The position numbers were made by a program, and so were the translations under genes. Shown piece by piece: positions 42,572 to 43,682 of a DNA stretch of 43,682 nucleotides. The stretch covers positions 1 to 43,682 of the forward strand of contig LNJE01000012.1 of assembly GCA_001587635.1 (NCBI GenBank), in the 5' to 3' direction. Position 1 is the first letter of the stretch. Each line of letters begins with the position of its first letter. Source of the stretch: Methanofastidiosum methylothiophilum (lineage in GTDB: Archaea; Methanobacteriota_B; Thermococci; Methanofastidiosales; Methanofastidiosaceae). The notes under the pieces were generated by a model. That model made no database searches and was not told the origin of the DNA. It worked only from the letters and a program-made list of their open reading frames with translations.

Positions 42572-43560
42572 TCGATCTCTCAACAAACTATATGGGATTA
42601 CAATTAAAAAATCCCCTTGTAGCTTCATCTTCATATTTATGGGAAGATCCAAAGAATATTATAAAGGCTGAGAAAGCTGGTGCAGCTGCTGTTGTTTTAC
42701 ATTCACTCTTTGAAGAACAGCTTGAAATAGAACAAGAAGAGCTCAATAGATTCCTACTTCAAGGTACAGAAAGTTTTGCTGAAGCCCTCACTTATTTTCC
42801 AGAAATAAAGGAATTCAAATTCGCTCCAGATGAGTATATTGAACTTATAAAAGAAGTTAAAGAAAATTCATGCATTCCGATTATTGGAAGTTTAAATGGA
42901 GTCACAGACGGCGGATGGGTAAAATATGCAAAAAAAATTGAAGAAGCTGGTGCGGATGCACTTGAATTAAACATTTATTATATTCCTACTGATCTTTCAT
43001 TAAACTCTAAAAAAATCGAAAAAAATTATTATAATCTTCTAAAAAAGGTCAAACAGAAAATTAAAATCCCTTTGGCAGTAAAGTTAAGCCCTTATTTCAC
43101 TTCAACTCCTAACGTTCTTAAAAGTTTGGAAAAGGCTGGGGCTGATGCTTTTGTAATATTCAACAGATTTTATCAACCAGATATTGACATTGATAATCTA
43201 ACAATAAAATCAAATCTAGTTTTAAGTGATAGTGAAGAACTTAGATTGAGATTAAGGTGGACCGCAATAGTATATGGAAGAATAAGTCCAGACATTGCAA
43301 TTACAGGTGGCATCCATACGGGTTACGATGTTATAAAAGCAATGATGTCTGGGGCAAAGGTTTCAATGATGACATCGGCTTTATTAAAGAATGGAATTGA
43401 CCATATTGGAAAAGTTTTGTCAGAAACTAGCGAGTGGCTTTCTAAAAATGAATATAGTTCGATAAAATCGATTCAAGGACTTATGTCCCAAAGGAATGTC
43501 TTAGATCTTTCTGCTTATGAGCGAGCAAACTACATGAAAATTTTGGGATCCTATAGATAG
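42568..43560 (+). CDS. Dihydroorotate dehydrogenase-like flavoprotein
   Basis: 330 residues, TIM barrel with class 1 DHODH traits: MIDLSTNYMGLQLKNPLVASSS start, GADALELNIYYIPTD (the N-x-S/Y region), PLAVKLSPYF and ITGGIHTGYDVIKAMMSGAK (FMN phosphate site). The usual catalytic Cys/Ser loop is not obvious, so it may not make orotate. In bacteria such DHODH-like genes often follow nifJ, as here (4-nt ATGA overlap), which points to a linked but undefined role in electron transfer. Confidence 0.85.
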   Translation: MIDLSTNYMGLQLKNPLVASSSYLWEDPKNIIKAEKAGAAAVVLHSLFEEQLEIEQEELNRFLLQGTESFAEALTYFPEIKEFKFAPDEYIELIKEVKENSCIPIIGSLNGVTDGGWVKYAKKIEEAGADALELNIYYIPTDLSLNSKKIEKNYYNLLKKVKQKIKIPLAVKLSPYFTSTPNVLKSLEKAGADAFVIFNRFYQPDIDIDNLTIKSNLVLSDSEELRLRLRWTAIVYGRISPDIAITGGIHTGYDVIKAMMSGAKVSMMTSALLKNGIDHIGKVLSETSEWLSKNEYSSIKSIQGLMSQRNVLDLSAYERANYMKILGSYR

Positions 43561-43682
43561 TTAACATATAAATTAATTTTTCTATTAAAGGAAGCATAAT
43601 ATCAAAAATAGCATTTGTTAAAGTTGTAAATTCTCCTCCTTTGATAATAGGATATAAATATGAAACATCTGTTTAACACCTT
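43561..43682. other. AT-rich 3' edge without an identifiable gene
   Basis: 122 bp after the DHODH-like gene, with a TATA-like gatataaatatg near 43651-43662. I see no supported coding sequence before the window ends. Confidence 0.5.

Noticed and set aside
1..43682. CRISPR arrays, insertion sequences, tRNA or rRNA genes
   Set aside because: No regularly spaced repeats, transposase or integrase, terminal inverted repeats or tRNA-like folds were recognised on either strand.

Overview
The window is a gene-dense, AT-rich stretch of an archaeal chromosome. It encodes archaeal or eukaryote-type information-processing proteins (exosome, RNA polymerase subunits L and P, RPA, RFC, SRP19, RNase P, Hjc, proteasome alpha) together with a block of methanogenesis marker proteins (Mmp6, Mmp5, Mmp15, Mmp17, Mmp7). 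The host is therefore very probably a methanogenic euryarchaeote. AT-richness, a Thermococcus-like RPA41/14/32 operon and a one-piece NifJ-type pyruvate oxidoreductase would fit the Methanofastidiosa (WSA2/Arc I) lineage. That assignment is inference; no rRNA gene or mcr gene is present to settle it. Scattered Ns fall mostly at synonymous codon positions, as expected of a population consensus.

Layout. 1-4.9 kb (+): end of a zinc-ribbon/one-TM protein, argS, an ECF transporter S component, a METTL5-like methylase, exosome csl4, a DUF2067-like gene and rpoL. 4.9-9.7 kb: THUMP protein (-), DUF192 protein, TatD-like hydrolase, small membrane protein (-), a membrane-anchored winged-helix protein and a polysaccharide-type flippase. 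9.7-13.2 kb (-): operon mmp6-mmp5-mmp15-mmp17-mmp7. 13.4-14.5 kb (+): small CxxC protein and PHP phosphoesterase. 14.5-17.1 kb (-): RPA41-RPA14-RPA32 plus a LOG/TIGR00725-like gene. 17.2-19.6 kb: panE-like reductase, a duplicated-domain protein and a membrane-anchored J-protein.

19.6-25.3 kb (-) is the classic archaeal exosome/proteasome superoperon: pop5, psmA, sbds, rrp4, rrp41, rrp42, rpl37ae, rpoP, an Imp4/Brix gene, hjc and an unknown gene. 25.6-27.3 kb (+): ACT-domain protein, adenosine-specific kinase and flavin reductase-like protein. 27.3-32.0 kb (-): helical anchored protein, HAD phosphatase, FAD dehydrogenase, a surface protein with Ig-like repeats and an 87-aa unknown. 32.2-37.7 kb (+): thyX, dCMP deaminase, Rio-like kinase, rfcS, rfcL and aminotransferase. 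37.7-38.7 kb: hypA (-), SRP19 (+) and DUF211 (-). 39.0-43.6 kb (+): nifJ followed by a dihydroorotate dehydrogenase-like gene.

How it works together. The Mmp block probably supports activation or maturation of methyl-coenzyme M reductase. The exosome and its cap Csl4 lie in two separate operons. ThyX and dCMP deaminase form a short dTMP route next to the clamp loader. NifJ supplies reduced ferredoxin from pyruvate. First genes of operons tend to have a TATA box about 25-30 nt before the start codon (leaderless), while internal genes have GGTGA- or GGAG-like ribosome binding sites, often before TTG starts. Several promoters carry perfect inverted repeats around or beside the TATA box (DUF192 gene, thyX, nifJ), which are the clearest unexplained regulatory signals. 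I saw no rRNA, tRNA, CRISPR array, insertion sequence or prophage.
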